Below are positions 32,455 to 41,401 of a DNA stretch of 64,000 nt, piece after piece; within the stretch, counting starts at the first letter, position 1; every line of letters begins with the position of its first letter. The stretch comes from JAJEAD01 sp965221555 (GTDB lineage: Bacteria; Pseudomonadota; Gammaproteobacteria; HK1), in the NCBI GenBank assembly GCA_965221555.1, contig OZ244895.1, positions 2,666,001 to 2,730,000 of the forward strand, read 5' to 3'. The notes under the pieces are model-generated. The model did not search any database. It was not told where the DNA came from and saw only the letters and a list, made by a program, of their open reading frames with translations. A program made the position numbers and the translations under genes.

Positions 32455-32490
32455 TCTGATGTCACCAAAACGCACCACCCTCACATCAGA
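32455..32490. promoter_or_regulatory. Inverted repeat upstream of the enolase-superfamily gene
   Basis: TCTGATGT (32455-32462) and ACATCAGA (32483-32490) are perfect complements separated by 20 bp, about 30 bp before the next ATG. Arms separated by two helical turns suit a dimeric regulator. No T run, so not a terminator. Confidence 0.4.
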
Positions 32491-32521
32491 GTCAAGATGG
32501 ATCAGCATAGCGAGTAGATAG

Positions 32522-33655
32522 ATGAAAATTACTCGAATCCTGGTTCACATGGTCGACTTGCCGCCGCGAGGTATCGGCGGAGATGTCGATGGGAAGTTCA
32601 AGAAGCTGGACACCTTCAAGTCCGTTGTCGTCCGGGTCGAGACGGATGAGGGAATCACTGGTCTTGGGGAGGTCTGCACCATCGGCGCCCACTACATGCG
32701 AGGATTCTCGGAGGGTGCGGCCGCGGGTGTGCCGATCCTGGCCAAGGCGTTGATCGGAGAGGACCCTTACCAGACCGATCGGCTGAACCGGCAGTGGGAC
32801 CGGGCCTTCAAGGACGACCTCTACGTGAAGACGCCCCTCGACATGGCGCTGTGGGATATCAAAGGACAGGCGATCGGACGTCCACTCTGTGATCTGTTGG
32901 GAGGTCGCTACCCGGGCCAGGCGCCGCTCTACCGGTCAATCTACTACCCACCGGATGTTACGGTTACGCCGGAGGATGTCGTGCAGGGGTGCATTGCCGC
33001 TCGCGAACAGGGGTTTCGACATTTTCAGCTCAAACCCGGCAAGAACGCGGACCGCTCCATCGACAACGAGATCGCGCAAATTGAGGCCGTCGCCGACATT
33101 CGGCGACCGGATGAGGCTATTCTGATCGACGCCAACGCAAACTGGACGTTGACCGAGGCGATCCGTGCCGCGAATGCGCTCAAGGATTTACCGGTGATCT
33201 TCGAGCAGCCGTGCATCACGTGGGAAGAGTGCATCGAGTTCCGCCGTCATTGCTCGACGCCGATCAAGCTGGACGAAGTGATAGAAACGCCCCAGGACAT
33301 CATTCGTGGCTTTCAAGCGGGGGCAATGGATATCGTCGCCATCAAGATTGCCCGGGTTGGTGGCTTGACCAAGGCCAAGCGGATGCGTGACCTGGCGCTC
33401 GACCTCGGCATCACCGTAGTGCCCGACGATGCATGGGGCAGCGAAATTGTCTCTTCCGCCCTCCTCCACTTCGCAGCCAGCACCGATCCACGGTATCTGC
33501 TTTGCTACACCGACCTTACCGACTATGTGGGAGTCTCGACCGCCGACGGTTATCCGGTACGGGATGGCGGTAACATCCAGGCATCGTCCGCGCCCGGCCT
33601 GGGCCTCACCCCCCTCATGGATATGCTGGGCGAACCGCTTGCCGTGATTGAGTGA
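32522..33655 (+). CDS. Enolase-superfamily (mandelate racemase/muconate lactonizing) enzyme
   Basis: 377 residues. The capping domain is MKITRILVHMVDLPPRGIGG and VVVRVETDEGITGLGEVCTIG. The barrel has the catalytic Lys region FRHFQLKPGKN, metal ligands Asp in ILIDANANW, Glu in VIFEQPC and an acid in PIKLDE, and the second Lys region IKIARVGGLTKAKRM. The GDVDGKFKKLDTFKS loop is like that of proline-betaine/hydroxyproline-betaine epimerases and cis-3-hydroxyproline dehydratases. With several N-demethylases in the window a betaine epimerase is a fair guess, but sequence alone does not decide. There is no strong ribosome site. Confidence 0.83.
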   Translation: MKITRILVHMVDLPPRGIGGDVDGKFKKLDTFKSVVVRVETDEGITGLGEVCTIGAHYMRGFSEGAAAGVPILAKALIGEDPYQTDRLNRQWDRAFKDDLYVKTPLDMALWDIKGQAIGRPLCDLLGGRYPGQAPLYRSIYYPPDVTVTPEDVVQGCIAAREQGFRHFQLKPGKNADRSIDNEIAQIEAVADIRRPDEAILIDANANWTLTEAIRAANALKDLPVIFEQPCITWEECIEFRRHCSTPIKLDEVIETPQDIIRGFQAGAMDIVAIKIARVGGLTKAKRMRDLALDLGITVVPDDAWGSEIVSSALLHFAASTDPRYLLCYTDLTDYVGVSTADGYPVRDGGNIQASSAPGLGLTPLMDMLGEPLAVIE

Positions 33656-33810
33656 GGCGGCTCCCGCCCGCGAGGTTGTAGTGCACACCCAAGCAAGCAA
33701 CCTCACAAAGCGCGAGTGTGCATATCTCGGCGGGGCCGAGGACGTTCGCGAACCAGAATGCGCAGCCGTGAATCGGGGTAACGGGAGAGCTTGATCTCGA
33801 ACGTCGTGCG

Positions 33811-34605
33811 CTAAGTTCGGGAATGGCGATCCAGGAACACGGTCAGGGCGCGATTGAATTCCGCCTGGCATTCCACGTTCGAGAAGTGCAGCGCTTCGGG
33901 CAGCACCACGAGCTCGGAGCCCGCGATGCGGTCGCGGATTACCTCGTGGGCGGCCACCGGGGTGCCCGGATCCTTCTCGCCCACGATGAGGAGGACGGGG
34001 CGATCGATGACCGAGATCCGGTCGGTGAGGTCGAGGCGGGCGATCGCGGCGCTGCAGCCGCAGTACCCGTCGACGCTGGTGGTGCGGATCATCTCCCTTA
34101 CCTTGTCCACCTCCCCCGCCTGACTCTCCCGGAAGCTTGCCGAGAACCAGCGCTCGATGGTGGACTCGACCAGCGCCTCCATGCCCTGTGCGCGTGCGGT
34201 GGCGATTCGCTCCTCCCACATTGGCTGGGCCTCGGGCGGGATCCGGCTGCTCGTGTCGCACAGCGACAGGGTGAGGAAGCGGCTCTGGTCCTTGAGCGCG
34301 GCGGTCTGACCGATCATCCCGCCCATCGAGAGGCCGACGTAGTGGGTGTGGTCGATCCGAAGCGTGTCGAGCAGAGCGAAGAGGTCATCGGCGAGCATTT
34401 CCAGGGAGTACTCGCCGCCCGGGGCGCTGGTGCCTCCGTGCCCCCGAGTGTCGTAGCGCAGCACCCGGTACCCGGCCAGCGCGGGCATCTGCCACTGCCA
34501 CATCTCCAGGCTCGCGGCCAGGGAATGACTCATGGTGACGAGCGGCGCCGACTCGGGGCCGTCGATGCGATAGCTGATCGAAATGCCGTTGGCGTCGACT
34601 CTCAT
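33811..34605 (-). CDS. Alpha/beta hydrolase, 3-oxoadipate enol-lactonase-like
   Basis: 264 residues from ATG at 34605 (MRVDANGISISYRIDGPESA), after CGGAG. Features: MSHSLAASLEMWQWQMPALA (HG-type oxyanion loop, here SHS), RYDTRGHGGTSAPGGEYSLE, nucleophile GLSMGGMIGQ, acid in LIVGEKDPGTPV and His in ALHFSNVECQAEF. The pattern fits PcaD-like lactonases, but there are no other protocatechuate genes nearby, so the substrate is unknown. It is divergent from the 2OG oxygenase and convergent with the enolase-superfamily gene. Confidence 0.85.
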   Translation of the reverse strand: MRVDANGISISYRIDGPESAPLVTMSHSLAASLEMWQWQMPALAGYRVLRYDTRGHGGTSAPGGEYSLEMLADDLFALLDTLRIDHTHYVGLSMGGMIGQTAALKDQSRFLTLSLCDTSSRIPPEAQPMWEERIATARAQGMEALVESTIERWFSASFRESQAGEVDKVREMIRTTSVDGYCGCSAAIARLDLTDRISVIDRPVLLIVGEKDPGTPVAAHEVIRDRIAGSELVVLPEALHFSNVECQAEFNRALTVFLDRHSRT

Positions 34606-34959
34606 GGACAAGCTCCGGGACTTCGCAAGTGTGGGCGCGCGCGAAGAGCGAATGTCGTTGCACCACGCGCACCTTCGAGTCCTGATTATAGAACCCGCGC
34701 GCCGCGCGCCGGATGGGTCCCGACGACTCGTGGGCGCGGTCGGAAGAGAGGGCTTCACCCCGACCACCGGGAAGTGCCCGAGTGGTCATGCGGGTGCCCG
34801 ATGGTCTTCCGGTGTGGCGACGGCGTACCATTGAGCCGGTCGCGCCGGCACCACCATCCGGACAGGGCGTCCTCGGCAATCCCGGTGCGTAGCCCTTCCC
34901 GTGCCGGGCGCAGGGACCGCGACGGCTCGACATCCTGGCAACTATCGAGAGCTGGCCGA
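34606..34959. other. 354-bp divergent spacer
   Basis: Between the alpha/beta hydrolase and the 2OG oxygenase. I see GCGCGCCGCGCGC and an interrupted CCGACCACCGGGAAG...CTTCCGGTG type complementarity (34759-34822), but no gene and no convincing promoter pair. Confidence 0.6.
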
Positions 34960-35940
34960 ATGAAGACACCCCATTTCGCCCCCATCCGCATCATCGATGT
35001 CGCCCCTCTCTCCTCGGGGAGCGCTCCTGCCACCGAACGCGCCATCGCGGAAGCGCTCGAGGCCCACGGCGGTTTCGTCGCCACCGGCTTCGAGGGCTCC
35101 GAAGGGTTCAGCGATCGCGTCGCCGAGCTGCTCGCCTTCTTCCGCATGGCCGAAGCGGACAAGCTGGTGTGCGGCACCTGCAAGCACGTGCCGCGCAACT
35201 CCAACGTCTATCGGGGGTACTACCCGCTGCCGAAGAAGTCCCACTGGACCCACAACGAGATATTCGACATCGGCCCCGAGCCCGCGATGACCTCGCCCGA
35301 TGTCCCCGGCGCCGAGTCGTTCCGCGAGGCCAACGTCTGGCCCCTGGTGGAGCCGGTGCCCGGCTGGCGCGCGAGGATGCTGGCGATGCTTGCGTTCCAG
35401 CGGGATTTCGCTCTTCGGCTGATGGCCGCCATCGCCAGCGGGTTGGACCTCGACGAGGAGACACTCGTCGGGCCGGCGCGAGGACGCAACGCCACGCTGC
35501 GGCTGCTTCACTATGCCCCCGCCCCGCCGGAATTCGTCTTCCAGGGTCACGACGAGAACGAGCCCGAGGCGATCGGCGACGGCCGCCGCTTGATCGCGAG
35601 CAGCCACGTCGATACCGGACTGCTGTCGTTCCTGTGGCAGGACGCGACGGGCGGGCTGCAGATGGAGGGTCCGGACGGCGTCTGGCGCGAGGTACCCCAG
35701 GCGCCCGAAGGGCTATCGGTCCACTGCGGCGACCTGGTCAAGGTACTCACCGGGGGGCGTCTGCAGGGCACGGTCCACCGCGTCGTCGGCCACGGGGAAG
35801 ATCGCTGCTCGGTCGGCTTTTTCCTGGAGCCGGACTTCGAGACCCGAGTCGTCGCACCCACCGGAGGCGCGCCGGTGAGCTACGCGCGGCACCTCGTCAA
35901 CCAGTTCCCTCAACGGTTCGAGGCGCCCAAGGCGGCTTGA
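34960..35940 (+). CDS. 2-oxoglutarate/Fe(II)-dependent oxygenase, isopenicillin-N-synthase-like
   Basis: 326 residues. The N-terminal DIOX_N region (IRIIDVAPLSSGSAPATERA, AHGGFVATGF) is followed by the jelly-roll core with iron ligands HVD (SSHVDTGLLSF) and distal His in QGTVHRVVGHGEDRCSVGFF, whose Arg binds 2-oxoglutarate. WTHNEIFDIGPE and NVWPLVEPVPGWR are family-like. It would hydroxylate, or demethylate, a small molecule. ATG at 34960 has only a weak site (GAGAGCTGG) upstream. Isolated gene; no partner visible. Confidence 0.86.
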   Translation: MKTPHFAPIRIIDVAPLSSGSAPATERAIAEALEAHGGFVATGFEGSEGFSDRVAELLAFFRMAEADKLVCGTCKHVPRNSNVYRGYYPLPKKSHWTHNEIFDIGPEPAMTSPDVPGAESFREANVWPLVEPVPGWRARMLAMLAFQRDFALRLMAAIASGLDLDEETLVGPARGRNATLRLLHYAPAPPEFVFQGHDENEPEAIGDGRRLIASSHVDTGLLSFLWQDATGGLQMEGPDGVWREVPQAPEGLSVHCGDLVKVLTGGRLQGTVHRVVGHGEDRCSVGFFLEPDFETRVVAPTGGAPVSYARHLVNQFPQRFEAPKAA

Positions 35941-36034
35941 GGCCGGGAAGACCGGGTAATCCTGGGGAAACGGGGGATAGCGGGGGGGGAGCGGCCGACC
36001 CCACAGCCCTGACCCGATTCGGCCTGCCCGGCCA

Positions 36035-37255
36035 CTATCCCGCAAGGACTTCCAGCCCCCATCCGGCCAGTGCGCCGAGGACCACCACCAGCCAGGGCGG
36101 CACCTTCCAGGAAACAAGCAGCGCGAGCGCCGCCACCGCAAGTGCGAAATCGATCCCGGAGCGCACCCCCGCCGTCCACACCGGGTCGTAGAACGCCGCG
36201 AGGAGGAGGCCGACCACCACGGCATTGATTCCGAGCATCGCCCGGCGGGCCGGCTCGTAGCGCCTCATCCTCTCCCACAGGGGCAGCGTACCGATGACGA
36301 GAAGAAAGGAAGGCGCATAGATCGCCAAGAGGCAGATCATGCCTCCCATCCAGCCCGCCGGAGGCACCTGCATCACCGTCCCCAGATAGGCGGCGAACGT
36401 GAACATGGGACCGGGCAGCGCCTGGGCCGCGCCGTAGCCGGCGAGGAAGGCGTCCCCCGAGACCCAGCCGGTAGGGAGCACCTGCGCCTCCAGCAAGGGA
36501 AGCACGACGTGCCCGCCTCCGAAGACCAGGGACCCTGAGCGGTAGAAGCTGTCCGCGAGGGCGAGAGACTGCGAGGGCCAGGTGGCGGCAAGCAGGGGCA
36601 GCAGGACGAGCAGCGCGACGAAGAGCACGAGCGCGAGCGCCGGAATCCCGGTGAGCGCCGCACCCCGCTGCGACCCCGATGCCGGTCCCGCCTCGTCCCG
36701 CAGGAAGGCGAGTCCGGCGAGCGCCCCGCCCGCAATGGCGGAAAGCTGCGCCGCCGCGCCGGGCGCAACGAGAACGAGCGCGGCCGCGAGCACCGCCAGG
36801 GAGAGGCGCAGAGGATCCGGACAAAGCGTCCTGCCCATGCCCCATAGCGCCTGCGCCACCACCGCGACCACCACCGCCTTGAGACCCTGGAGAAGTCCCG
36901 CGGGAATCGCGTCGTCGAAGGCGAGCACGCCGTACCCGAACGCGATCATCAACAACGCGGAAGGCGCGGTGAAGCCCAGCCAGGCCGCGAGCGCTCCCGG
37001 GAGACCAGCCTTCGTGAAGCCGATACCGATACCGACCTGGCTCGAGCTCGGTCCCGGAAGCATCTGACACAGGGCGACGAGGTCGGCGAAGCGATGCTCC
37101 TGCGTCCAGGCGCGCCTTGCCACGAACTCCTCGCGGAAGTAGCCGATGTGCGCTACCGGACCTCCGAAGGACGTGAGCCCCAAGCGCAGGAAGGCGAGGA
37201 AGATCGCCACCGGCGACGGATCTTCCGCGCTACGCCCCGAGACCTCAGGCGTCAT
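36035..37255 (-). CDS. chrA: ChrA-type chromate transporter (two-domain)
   Basis: About 406 residues with ten or more hydrophobic segments in two homologous halves. First half: FLRLGLTSFGGPVAHIGYFREEFV and CQMLPGPSSSQVGIGIG. Second half: FYRSGSLVFGGGHVVLPLLEAQVL and YGAAQALPGPMFTFAAYLG. This is the CHR superfamily, long-chain type. Inner membrane; members export chromate with proton coupling, though many CHR proteins are untested. I take ATG at 37255 (MTPEVSGRSAED). A GTG five codons earlier is possible. Confidence 0.9.
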   Translation of the reverse strand: MTPEVSGRSAEDPSPVAIFLAFLRLGLTSFGGPVAHIGYFREEFVARRAWTQEHRFADLVALCQMLPGPSSSQVGIGIGFTKAGLPGALAAWLGFTAPSALLMIAFGYGVLAFDDAIPAGLLQGLKAVVVAVVAQALWGMGRTLCPDPLRLSLAVLAAALVLVAPGAAAQLSAIAGGALAGLAFLRDEAGPASGSQRGAALTGIPALALVLFVALLVLLPLLAATWPSQSLALADSFYRSGSLVFGGGHVVLPLLEAQVLPTGWVSGDAFLAGYGAAQALPGPMFTFAAYLGTVMQVPPAGWMGGMICLLAIYAPSFLLVIGTLPLWERMRRYEPARRAMLGINAVVVGLLLAAFYDPVWTAGVRSGIDFALAVAALALLVSWKVPPWLVVVLGALAGWGLEVLAG

Positions 37256-37536
37256 CTGGCCCCGACTCACGAAGCGGCGGCGCGCGCGTGCCGGCGGGCG
37301 GAACGGCGTTCGCGCGTGAGGGTGTCAAGGCGCACCTGGACACTACGCGGAGCCCCCGCGCCGCATTCAACCCGGCCAGGCATGGCGGTTGCGCGTTCGC
37401 AACCGTGATGCGGGCAAGCCTGGCGGCCACGTCCCGCGCGCCCGCGGCCGTGTATCGGGACCACCGGGCGACCGGATCCCGATCACGCGCATCGCCGAAG
37501 TAGCGAGTGCCGGCGGACACCCCGGCCGGCTCGCGC

Positions 37537-38526
37537 TCAGGCCCGGACGGGGGCCGGGAGCTTGCCCTCCTCCACCATCTGCTCGTCGTAGCGAGCGCAG
37601 ATTTCGAGCTCGCTCTCACCGCGCGCGAAGCGTCGAATGTGCCCCCAGTGGAGCCGGAAATACGGCGCACTCGGCAACCGGTAGCCCAGACGCGCCTCGA
37701 TCTCGCGGTGCAGCTCCGGCAGCCGGTGGAAGGGGACGCTGGGAAAGGTATGGTGGGCGGTGTGATAGGTCATGTTCCAGTTGAGCCAGCGCATGAATGC
37801 GTTGGTGGTGAAGGTGCGCGTGTTGAGGAGCGTGTTCGGTTCGTGGGTGAGGCCGAAGTGCTCTCCCACGCCCTGGAGCATGTAGGTCCAGCGCATCAGC
37901 ACGAAGGGTCCGAGCCAGTAGTAGAGCGGCCACCAGGACTGGGCCGCCACCGCGCTCACCGCGACCAGCGCGTAACCCGCCACCATCCACCGCGCGCAGG
38001 CGACGACGCTGCGCCGCTGTCGCGGCGTGAGATACCAGTCATCGGTCCCGGCGAAGGCATGGCGGAAGATTCGGGGTACCTTGTGGCGGATCAGCATCAG
38101 TCCCGACAGGTAGTACAGATAACCTGCGGTGGTGTGGATCGGGCCCCGGCCGAGCTCGGTATCCTTGTCCCAGTTCTGGGTGTTGCGGTGATGGGTGTAG
38201 TGGGACCACCGGTGGTCTTCGTTAGCGTTGAAGATGAAGAAACCGCACACGAAGGCGACCCCCTTGTTTATCCAGCGGGTCCTGAACGCAGTGAAGTGGT
38301 CGCACTCGTGCTCGGGTGCGTAGAGATAGTTGATGAGCAGTCCCTGGAGCAGGAACAACGGCACGCACCACCACGTCCCCCATGTGTAGTGCATCGCGAC
38401 CGAGTTGAGGGCGATCGCCCCCCAGTGGCTCGCGAGGTACATGAAGGCCGGTGCGTTGCGGCGCTCGGAGAGCTCGGCGAGCCGCTCCTTCGGAATGACC
38501 CCCTTGACGCCGACGAAGTCCTGCAT
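37537..38526 (-). CDS. Membrane fatty acid desaturase/hydroxylase
   Basis: 329 residues with the three histidine boxes of membrane di-iron desaturases: HECDH (in YAPEHECDHFTAF), HYTHH (RWSHYTHHRNTQNWDKD) and HTAHH (NMTYHTAHHTFPSVP). Several transmembrane helices lie between them (LNSVAMHYTWGTWWCVPLFLLQ, VAFVCGFFIFN, WMVAGYALVAVSAVAA). It introduces a double bond or hydroxyl into a lipid chain, or acts on a hydrocarbon; the regiochemistry cannot be read. The upstream region carries copy 2 of the MITE-like element, 76 bp before the ATG. Confidence 0.87.
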   Translation of the reverse strand: MQDFVGVKGVIPKERLAELSERRNAPAFMYLASHWGAIALNSVAMHYTWGTWWCVPLFLLQGLLINYLYAPEHECDHFTAFRTRWINKGVAFVCGFFIFNANEDHRWSHYTHHRNTQNWDKDTELGRGPIHTTAGYLYYLSGLMLIRHKVPRIFRHAFAGTDDWYLTPRQRRSVVACARWMVAGYALVAVSAVAAQSWWPLYYWLGPFVLMRWTYMLQGVGEHFGLTHEPNTLLNTRTFTTNAFMRWLNWNMTYHTAHHTFPSVPFHRLPELHREIEARLGYRLPSAPYFRLHWGHIRRFARGESELEICARYDEQMVEEGKLPAPVRA

Positions 38527-38602
38527 GCGACGTTCCTGCCGCCGTTTACCGCCGCGAAGCGTATCACCGGGGCGACGGCGCTGAGAAGCGGTCGCGCTTC
38601 CT

Positions 38603-38786
38603 TAGCCCACAAATTTCAACGATTTCTCAACTCGCGGACGCCAATATGCTCTCGCAAGCGGGCCTCCCTCCCTCAAGCCGCAACGACTTCGTGTCGGCTA
38701 CGCCTTCAGCGTCTTTCGGTCCGTGCATCCTGCTATCACGGCATCTTGACGCCCTCGTGACGAAAATCGGTGAAACATGCGGGTTA
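38603..38786. mobile_element. MITE-like element, copy 2
   Basis: 184 bp. The left end TAGCCCACAAATTTCAACGA and the right end on the opposite strand TAACCCGCATGTTTCACCGA form the same inverted repeat as copy 1 (15782-15966), with more mismatches on the left. The interior agrees in order and spacing, including GATTTCTCAACTCGCGGACG and GCTATCACGGCATCTTGACG. It lies in the divergent spacer between the desaturase and the trimethylamine dehydrogenase-like gene, where it may separate or supply control elements. Confidence 0.72.
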
Positions 38787-39236
38787 GCTCGATACCCGAA
38801 GGCCCGCCGGCTATTCACGATCCGGCCGGGATCCACCCGACCGTCGCGCAGATTCCATGCCGCGGGTACCATCCCACCGACGATGGCGAAGGGGTCCGAC
38901 CTCGGCGAGCGCACCGGACCCGGCGTCGAGGTCTGGCGCGCTCCGATAAAAGCCCGGCCACAAAGTTCACCGGAGTGCTGGCTTCACGGGGATGGAAAAC
39001 AAACCGGGAAGCAGGGCGCCGAGTCTCCGGGGAGGAACACGGCGCGATGGCGGCGCGGGTCGAGTGTATCGACGAGCCCTTGCCGTCAGACACCGGGAGT
39101 GGCGTGCGGATGATCGGCTGCGCAAGGCGTGGCGAGCCCCGCCCAAAAGCACGGGCCCGGCCTCAGCGCCCCGGCATCGTGAACTCCGACGACGGTGTGC
39201 ACGGTTGACTGAAGTATTTACTGAACGGGAGTGACC
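38787..39236. other. 450-bp intergenic region right of the MITE-like copy
   Basis: No convincing gene: short antisense frames here have no recognisable features. Just before the next gene, TTGACTGAAGTATTTACTGAACGG contains ACTGAA twice at 12-bp spacing, overlapping the region in front of the ribosome site GGGAG. This could be an operator. Confidence 0.5.
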
Positions 39237-41291
39237 ATGACCCGAGACCCAAGGTACGACCTCCTCTTCGAACCGGTACGGATCGGACCGGTGACGGCGA
39301 AGAATCGCTTCTACCAGGTCCCGCACTGCTCCGGCATGGGATACACACGGCCCCATACGCTCCATCGGGCGCGCGAGATCAACGCGGAGGGCGGCTGGGG
39401 CGTCGTGTGCACCGAGTACTGCTCGATCCACCCTTCCGCCAATGACGATCCCCATCCCCAGTGCACGCTGTGGGACGAGAACGACGTGAAGACCCTGGCG
39501 GACATGACCGAGCGGGTCCACCGCCATGGCGCGCTCGCCGGCGTGGAACTCTGGTACGGAGGATATTCCACCGGAAACCGGCTGACGCGCGAGAACTCCC
39601 TCGCCCCTTCCAGCATGCCCACGTGGGACGGGGCGACGCAGACCCAGGCCATGGACCGGAGCGACATTCGCAATCTGCGCAAGTGGCACCGCGACGCCGC
39701 CCTGCGGGCAAAGCGGGCGGGATTCGACATCGTCTACGTCTACGCCGCGCACGGCTACCTGCCGGCACAATTCCTGTCGCCAGTGGAGAATCGGCGCACG
39801 GACGAGTACGGCGGAAGCTTCGAGAATCGGGCCCGACTGATACGCGAGCTGCTCGAAGACACCAAGGAGGCGGTGGGCGACACCTGCGGCGTGGCGTTTC
39901 GCTTCGCCGTCGACAACCTGGACCGCGAGGTGGGGATCACCCATGACGGCGATGGCCGGGCTCTCGTGGAGTACCTGGCCGAGGTGCCCGACCTCTGGGA
40001 CGTGAACGTTGCGGACTTCGAGGCCGACGCACGCAGTTCGCGCTTCGTCGGGGAAGGCGCCCAGGAGGAGTACGTCTCCTTCGTCAAGCAGGTGACCACC
40101 AAGCCCGTGGTCGGCGTCGGTCGGTTCACGAGCCCCGACACCATGGCGGGTCAGATCCGGCGCGGGGTGCTGGACCTGATCGGCGCGGCGCGTCCCGCCA
40201 TCGCGGATCCCTTCCTGCCGCGCAAGATCGAAGAGGGCCGGGCGGACGAGATCCGGGAGTGCATCGGCTGCAACATCTGCATCTGGGCCAACGGCCATGC
40301 CGTGCCCATGCGCTGCACCCAGAACCCGACCCGCGGAGAAGAGTGGCGACGCGGCTGGCATCCCGAAGAGATCCCCAGCGCCCACGCCGAGGAGAGCGTG
40401 CTGGTGGTCGGGGGCGGACCGGCGGGGCTTGAGGCGGCGCGGGCGCTTGGCCTTCGGGGCTACCGGGTCACGCTCGCCGAAGCGACGAGGGAGCTCGGCG
40501 GCCGCGTCACGCGCGAAAGCGGACTTCCGGGACTGAGCGAATGGGCGCGGGTACGCGACTATCGGGTGGGGCAGATTCGCGCGCTGCCCAACGTCGAGGT
40601 GTATCTGGACAGCCGCCTCGACGCGGAGCAAGTCCTCGACTTCGGCTTTCGGCATGTGTGCATCGCCACCGGCGCGCAGTGGCGCGCGGACGGGCGTGGC
40701 CGCTTCAGCTTCGATCCCGTCGACGGCTATCCGCACGCGCGCATGCTCTCGCCCGATCAGGTGATGGAAGGCGCCCGGGTCGAGGGTCCGGTGGCGGTCT
40801 ATGACGACGACCACTTCTACCTGGGCGGCCTCATCGCCGAGAAGCTCCGCCTTGCGGGACTTGAAGTCCTGCTCGTGACCAGCGCGTCGTGCCTCTCGCC
40901 GGAGACGCAGCGCACCCTCGAACAGGACCGCATCCAGACCCGGGCACTCGAACTCGGGGTGGAGTTGGTGGTGTCCCACCGCGTGACGCACTTCGACGGC
41001 GACCAGGTCACGCTTGCCTGCGTCTACTCGGGCCGGGAATCCGTGCGCGCCTGCCGGACTCTGGTGCCGGTGACCTCGCGCGAGCCCGCCGACGCACTCT
41101 ACCTGGCGCTCTCTTCCGACCCGCAGGGGCTGCGTGACGCCGGTATCCGGTCGCTCTCGCGCATCGGAGACTGCGCCGCGCCCGGCATGATCGCCCAGGC
41201 CGTCTTCGCCGGACACCGCTACGCGCGAGAGCTCGGCGCCAACGACACCGAGGCGGATCGCGACCGCGTGACCATCGAAACCGAGCGCTGA
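39237..41291 (+). CDS. Trimethylamine/dimethylamine dehydrogenase-like iron-sulfur flavoprotein
   Basis: 684 residues; ATG at 39237 is six bases after GGGAG (a GTG two codons earlier is possible). The N-terminal barrel contains VPHCSGMGYTRP. The Cys matches Cys30 of trimethylamine dehydrogenase, which holds 6-S-cysteinyl FMN. YVYAAHGYLPAQFLSP carries the catalytic Tyr and His pair, and RTDEYGGSFENRAR follows. The 4Fe-4S motif CIGCNICIWANG...MRCTQNP has all four Cys. The C-terminal half has ESVLVVGGGPAGLEAARALG (ADP/FAD-like fold). It would oxidatively remove a methyl group from a tertiary or secondary amine, passing electrons to an electron-transfer flavoprotein. No ETF gene is adjacent. Histamine dehydrogenase is an alternative. 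Confidence 0.88.
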   Translation: MTRDPRYDLLFEPVRIGPVTAKNRFYQVPHCSGMGYTRPHTLHRAREINAEGGWGVVCTEYCSIHPSANDDPHPQCTLWDENDVKTLADMTERVHRHGALAGVELWYGGYSTGNRLTRENSLAPSSMPTWDGATQTQAMDRSDIRNLRKWHRDAALRAKRAGFDIVYVYAAHGYLPAQFLSPVENRRTDEYGGSFENRARLIRELLEDTKEAVGDTCGVAFRFAVDNLDREVGITHDGDGRALVEYLAEVPDLWDVNVADFEADARSSRFVGEGAQEEYVSFVKQVTTKPVVGVGRFTSPDTMAGQIRRGVLDLIGAARPAIADPFLPRKIEEGRADEIRECIGCNICIWANGHAVPMRCTQNPTRGEEWRRGWHPEEIPSAHAEESVLVVGGGPAGLEAARALGLRGYRVTLAEATRELGGRVTRESGLPGLSEWARVRDYRVGQIRALPNVEVYLDSRLDAEQVLDFGFRHVCIATGAQWRADGRGRFSFDPVDGYPHARMLSPDQVMEGARVEGPVAVYDDDHFYLGGLIAEKLRLAGLEVLLVTSASCLSPETQRTLEQDRIQTRALELGVELVVSHRVTHFDGDQVTLACVYSGRESVRACRTLVPVTSREPADALYLALSSDPQGLRDAGIRSLSRIGDCAAPGMIAQAVFAGHRYARELGANDTEADRDRVTIETER

Positions 41292-41401
41292 CGGGTGTCG
41301 GCGGCGCGACTCGCTCCCGGATCCGGATCAGGTTCCGGATTCGGAATTCCGCGCGAGGCGTCGGCTCGGACCCGCGCCCCGACATCCGGCCGCCGGTACC
41401 C

